DNA from: Saposhnikovia divaricata
Taxonomy: Eukaryota; Streptophyta; Magnoliopsida; Apiales; Apiaceae
NCBI GenBank assembly: GCA_036435485.1
Contig: CM071598.1
Location: 183,282,148 to 183,346,147 of the forward strand
DNA: 64,000 nt
Direction: 5' to 3'
A program made the translations under genes and the position numbers. Shown in pieces: positions 59,391 to 64,000 of this stretch. Each line of letters opens with the position of its first letter. Position 1 is the stretch's first letter. The notes beneath the pieces are model-generated. The model searched no databases. It was given only the letters and a program-made list of their open reading frames with translations, and was not told where the DNA came from.

Positions 59391-61385
59391 CTTACCGGAA
59401 TGATGAAACTATTTTTTAAAAAAAAAATTCGACGTTCCAATCGTACGGATGTCAAGATATAACGATTTTAGTGAAGTGGTAAATTTTTAAAAAATTTGCT
59501 AGATGTATTTGGTTTGGTTTTATAACGATCTAACCGGTCAAAGTAGAATTTCCTTTTAACAAGTCTTGTCCCGAATGATGAATCTATTTTTTTAAATTAT
59601 TTATTCGACGTTCCAATCGTACGGATGTCAAGATATAGCGATTTTAGTGAAGGGGTAAATTTTTAAAAAATTTGCTAGATGTATTTTGTTTGGTTTTATA
59701 ACGGTCAAACCGGTCAAAGTAGACTTTCCTTTTAACTAGTCTTGTCCCGAATGATGAATCTATTTTTTTAATTTATTTTTTCGATGTTCCAAACATACGT
59801 ATGTCAAGATCTAACGATTTTAGTGAAGTGGTTAATTTTTAAAAAATTTGCTAGATGTATTTGGTTTGGTTTTATAACGGTCAAACCGATCAATGTAGAC
59901 TTTACTTTTAACTAGTCTTGTCCCGAATGAGGGATCTATTTTTTTAAATTATTTATTTGACGTTCCAATCGTACGGATATCAAGATATAACGATTTTAGT
60001 GAAGTGGTAAATTTTTAAAAAATTTGTTAGATGTATTTGGTTTGGTTTTATAATGGTCAAACTGGTCAAATTAGACTTTCCTTCTAACTAGTCTTGTCCC
60101 AAATGATGAATCTATTTTTTTAAATTATTTTTTCGACGTTCCAATCGTACGGATGTCAAGATATAACGATTTTAGTGAAGTGGTAAATTTTTTAAAAAAA
60201 ATCTAGATGCATTTGGTTTGGTTTTATAACGGTCAATCCGGTCAATGTAGACTTCCCTTTTAACTAGTCTTGTCCCGAATGATGAATTTATTTTTTTAAA
60301 TTATTTTTTCGACGTTCCAATCGTACGGATGACAAGATATAACGATTTTAGTGAAGCGGTAAATTTTGAAAAAATTTGGTAGATGTATTTGGTTTGGTTT
60401 TATAACGGTCAAACCGGTCAAATATTGACTTTCCTTCTAACTAGTCTTGTCCCGAATGATGAATCTATTTTTTTTAATTATTTTTTCGACGTTCCAATCA
60501 TACGGATGACAAGATATAACGGTTTTAGTGAAGCGGTAAATTTTGAAAAAATTTGGTAGATGTATTTGGTTTGGTTTTATAACGGTCAAACTGGTCAAAT
60601 TAGACTTTCCTTCTAACTAGTCTTGTCCCGAATGATGAATCTATTTTTTTAAATTATTTTTTCGACGTTCCAATCATACGGATGTCAAGATATAATGATT
60701 TTAGTGAAGTGGTAAATTTTTTAAAAAAATTCTAGATGTATTTGGTTTAGTTTTATAACGATCAAACCGGTCAATGTAGAAGTCGCTTTTAACTAGTCTT
60801 GTCCCGAATGATGAATCTATTTTTTTAAATTTTTTTTTCGACGTTCCAATCGTACGGATGACAAGATATAACGGTTTTAGTGAAGCGGTAAATTTTGAAA
60901 AAAATTTGGTAGATGTATTTGGTTTGGTTTTATAACGGTCAAACCGGTCAAATATTGACTTTCCTTCTAACTAGTCTTGTCCCGAATGATGAATCTATTT
61001 TTTGAAATTATTTTTTCGACGTTCCAATCATACGGATGACAAGATATAACGGTTTTAGTGAAGCGGTAATTTTTTAAAAAATTTGGTAGATGTATTTGGT
61101 TTGGTTTTATAACGGTCAAACCGGTCAAAGTAGACTTTCATTTTAATTAGTCTTGTCCCGAATGATGAATCTATTTTTTTAAATTATTTTTCCGATGTTC
61201 CAAACATACTGATGTCATGATCTAACGATTTTAGTGTTGTGGTAATTTTTTAAAAAATTCCTAGATTTATTTGGTTTGATTTTGTAATGGTCGAACCGGT
61301 CAAAGTAGACAATTTTTTAACTAGTATTGTCCCGAATGAAGAATCTATTTTTTTTAAATATTTTTTCGACGATCCAACCGTAATG
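59391..61385 (-). repeat. 176-bp satellite-like array, second subfamily
   Basis: Eleven units. The CTTGTCCCGAATGATGAATC landmark begins at 59565, 59741, 59917, 60093, 60269, 60446, 60622, 60798, 60976, 61152 and (degenerate) about 61326, so steps are 174-178 bp. The complement contains TTGACATCCGTACGATTGGA and CGGGACAAGACTAGTTAA, shared in order with the array at 36.9-49.6 kb. It is non-coding. Confidence 0.92.
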
Positions 61386-61893
61386 TACTATAAATTTTAA
61401 ATTATCTATCATGTTTTTAAACTTTTTAATGTTTTATAAATTTTAAATTAAAATAAATAAAATAAAATTATACTAGTAGAAAATAGGAGTAACACGCATT
61501 CCTAGATAAAATTTTGAGAGGATGATTTTCCCCCTTCACAAGTTTGGGCGCCCTCAACTTTCCCCTAAAAATTTCTAACTTCCCCCCAAAAGGCAAAAAC
61601 ATTGCTCTCAATCTCAAATCTCAATATACAAACACTACACCTCCACTCAATAGACTCAATTTATAAACTTTACTCTTTACAAACTCTTATACAATCACCT
61701 CTCTCTCTGTCTCTCAGATCTGTCTCTCAGTCTCGCTCTTACATCGATTTATAAACGCTCAATTCACTTTTAATTTGTTTTCTTTTGCAGGTAATTAGGG
61801 ATTTGAACAATAATTAGGGTTTTGACTTGAGAGTTTGCTGCGGAACACAAGTTCAAACATTGCGCTTTGCCTTCAAGAAACGGCTTTGCCTCG

Positions 61894-61970
<77 letters not shown>

Positions 61971-62531
61971 AACACAAACCCCAAATTAGAATTTACTAAT
62001 CTTTATTATTAGCTAATAAAAATATCACCTTCCTTCAATCTCTCACTTTTATGTATCCTATCTTTTTCTATCTTTATTCATCTCTTTACTTCCATATTCT
62101 ATCTTTTACACGCACACACAAATCTTTTTCTTTATTTTATCACGTTTCTTTGCATATTTATACACACACAAGCTTTTATATATTTTCTTTGATTGGTGTC
62201 TTGTTTCAGGTTTTCTAAGTGAGGTAAATTGATAATTTTTGTTACTTGTGTGTTTTTTTTAGTAGAAATTCGCAGTTAGGGTTTATTAAATGTTTTGAAT
62301 TCTCGGTCTTCTATGAGATTTTGAGTTCTCGAGAGATTTATAATGATGGCTGACACTTGAAAAGTTATAAGTTGAAATTTGTAGTTAGGGTTTTGTTAAG
62401 TGTTTTAAATTCTAGTTTTTTTATGAGGATTAGAGGTTCTTGTCAAGAGATTATAACTACAGTTGACATGTTATGATTTGTCATTGCTGTGAATTGGAAG
62501 TTTTCTTTTTCTTTGGATAAAAGGCATTTTC
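61386..62531 (+). promoter_or_regulatory. promoter and 5' UTR-like region with (CT)n
   Basis: Pyrimidine-rich leader from about 61560, a (CT)n microsatellite at 61898-61970, and two splice-like spots (TTTTGCAG/GTAATTAG near 61790, TTGTTTCAG near 62210). This looks like the 5' end of a constitutively expressed plant gene with a leader intron. The transcription start was not determined. Confidence 0.4.
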
Positions 62532-62593
62532 ATGATGCTATCTGCTTTGGAATTGGAGGATCATTTTAATAAAATTCTACACGTGTTTACAGT

Positions 62594-62810
62594 GAAAAAC
62601 CTTGTTCTTGTTGGAGTCAAGTATGTGACTTTGCATGATGCGGGGAACGTGGAATTATGTGACTTATCTAGCAGTTTTGTTTTCTCGGAGGATGATGTGG
62701 GCAAGAATCGCGCACTTGCTTCGGTGCCGAAACTTCAAGAGTTAAACAATTCTGTTGTTGTTTCAGCTTTGACTACTGAATTGACCAAGGAACACCTTGC
62801 TGGTTTCCAG
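62594..62810 (+). pseudogene. ubiquitin-activating enzyme E1 (UBA1-like), single exon
   Basis: E1 adenylates ubiquitin and passes it to E2 enzymes in the cytosol and nucleus. The segment reads KNLVLVGVKYVTLHDAGNVE, then DLSSSFVFSEDDVGKNRALA and VVSALTTELTKEHLAGFQ, a clear match to the first adenylation-fold repeat of plant E1. The exon probably starts after TTTACAG at 62593. The open stretch upstream from ATG 62532 is unrelated to E1 and lacks the GxGxxG nucleotide-binding loop that should precede KNL. The exon ends at CAG (62808-62810) followed by GCAAGT, a GC-type donor. The Cys domain, E1 catalytic Cys and ubiquitin-fold domain are not in the window, and no further E1 exon was found to 64000. 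Either a truncated gene copy or a gene with a very long intron. Confidence 0.7.
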
Positions 62811-64000
62811 GCAAGTACCTGTGCATTATTTTATAGAATTATCAATTATGTACTCTCACTCCAGGTTTCTGCTGTAACTCATCTTGTATGAGATTGTTTG
62901 AGTTTACACTTCATAGCCTTTGAAGTCTCTGCTTCATATCTTCTTAGGATTCAATAATACACTTTATAGCTTTCCGATGCTTAGGGGTTTCATATGCATT
63001 AATGTCATGACTTATATCTCTAGAGAATTCACATATGGAGACAATTTGCAGCGATAGTTAATAATTCTGTGTTACATTGTCGAAGGCAGCAGAACATTTA
63101 ACCTGGGGTGTCTTACAAAGTTCATTATGCAGAAATTACCTTAAGTAATTTCAAATTGGTTCCCATTCGCTTAAAAACAAATTTACACTGTCATTTGTAA
63201 TTGATAGGATCTTCTTAATTACAACATGTTATTGAATTTAAATGTTTGTTAGGAGGTTGATGAATGACCTATTGCCAATCTATCGGAGACTTTACACCAT
63301 AGAATCAACATTAAGAACCCAATTTCAGTTTGATAACTTTGGCCTTAGACAGACATCAGTCTTTTGAATATTTGCCATGCCAGCTGTTATTCTATGGTAT
63401 TCTGTAGCACCAGTACCTCTCTCCGACCTGATAACTAGTATTGCCTCCCTGCCATTGTCTACAAGGCTTGTTTGTCATTCTTAATCCATTCAATATTTCT
63501 ATCGATTTAATTTAACTATAACTTGGTTGTTTTGGTTTCGTAGACCGAGTAGCTAGCTCTAGGTATGCTTTTTTGGATGCCTAAGAATTGTCCGATAAAA
63601 TTAAGAAGATGGAATTTAGTTGTCTATATGATTATTGTTGCATCAACTAATTGACTGTTCAGTGGATTTAATTTTCTAATTGAGCAATTATTACTACATT
63701 AGAATACTAACTGCTTTGCAATTGGAGCGAAAAAAGGGGGGGATAGTACAGTAGCGAATTGTGAGTTGTTGCAAGAACCAAAATATAGCTTAGTCTGTAT
63801 TGTCAATTAGATTGTAAAGTAACTCTATTGTCAATCAGATTTTACAGCAACTCTACATTTGGTGTGGTGATTGTCCTTTTGCATGACTTCTTTGTTACTG
63901 GCTTCTGACCGACTTCAGTTTTTCTCATTTTTAACACATGAAATACTTCAGTTTCATGATGTAGTGGCTTTGTCGCTGTAGTGGTTTTGATCTATGTCTA
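62811..64000 (+). other. no further coding feature seen
   Basis: AT-rich sequence that could be intron of the E1-like gene or intergenic. No ORF or repeat was recognised. Confidence 0.4.

Noticed and set aside
61472..61486. TACTAGTAGAAAA as a third CACTA terminus
   Set aside because: The first base does not match CACTA and no subterminal repeats or opposite end are nearby.
61827..62012. 61-codon ORF rich in Leu-Ser
   Set aside because: Direct translation of the (CT)n microsatellite.

Overview
The window looks like nuclear DNA from a flowering plant, most likely a eudicot. Host genes have many short AT-rich introns and are scattered through nested transposable elements, long AT microsatellites and satellite-like tandem arrays. 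The element types are plant-specific: Athila and Tat-type Ty3/gypsy, Ty1/copia, L1-type LINEs with a plant RNase H, TRIMs, CACTA elements carrying a Ulp1-type protease, and tRNA-derived SINEs. I cannot name the species from sequence alone.

Layout. 1-3318 is the 3' part of a CACTA-type transposon: nine exons of an intact Ulp1-like protease C-terminus, then palindromic subterminal repeats and a degenerate terminus. 3903-5119 (-) is an F-box gene whose only upstream ATG is out of frame by one base. 5.2-17.4 kb is AT-rich and repeat-filled: a 5'-truncated LINE with a 15-bp target duplication (7456-8855), a SINE interrupted by a solo-LTR-like block and by a complete TRIM (9676-12000), and a 0.43-kb inverted duplication of an exon-like segment (13675-14100).

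17469-32017 is one gypsy retrotransposon (518-bp LTRs, about 2% diverged). It keeps gag, protease and an RNase H remnant but has lost reverse transcriptase and integrase. Its long non-coding part is made of two tandem arrays, and a 5.6-kb LINE with two RNase H-like domains (24971-30550) sits inside the second array. 34209-36049 (-) is a shrunken copia element with both LTRs and a perfect target duplication.

36.1-50.9 kb is a 176-bp satellite-like array split by a chimeric Athila-type insertion (38039-48517), whose gag-pol is a single frame broken by nine stops and one frameshift. Short LTR, Helitron-like and LINE remnants follow.

52533-55441 (+) is a multi-exon gene with several B3 DNA-binding domains (REM-like), apparently damaged in the middle. 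56150-56751 (-) encodes the C-terminal part of a replication protein A large-subunit-like protein. 57722-58420 (-) is a broken, unrecognised reading frame. 58487-59390 begins with a CACTA-type terminus and carries an array of TGACGTGGCA and GTGGGNCCCAC-type motifs. 59391-61385 is a second 176-bp satellite array, distantly related to the first and in the opposite orientation. 62594-62810 (+) is an exon of a ubiquitin-activating enzyme E1 (UBA1-like), with a GC splice donor and no other E1 exon visible.

The window is mainly a record of layered insertions. The cleanest dating evidence is LINE inside gypsy, TRIM and LTR inside SINE, and Athila inside satellite. The most unusual items are the LINE with a second, catalytically degraded RNase H-like domain, the pair of 176-bp satellite subfamilies, and the transposon-borne array of transcription-factor-like motifs.
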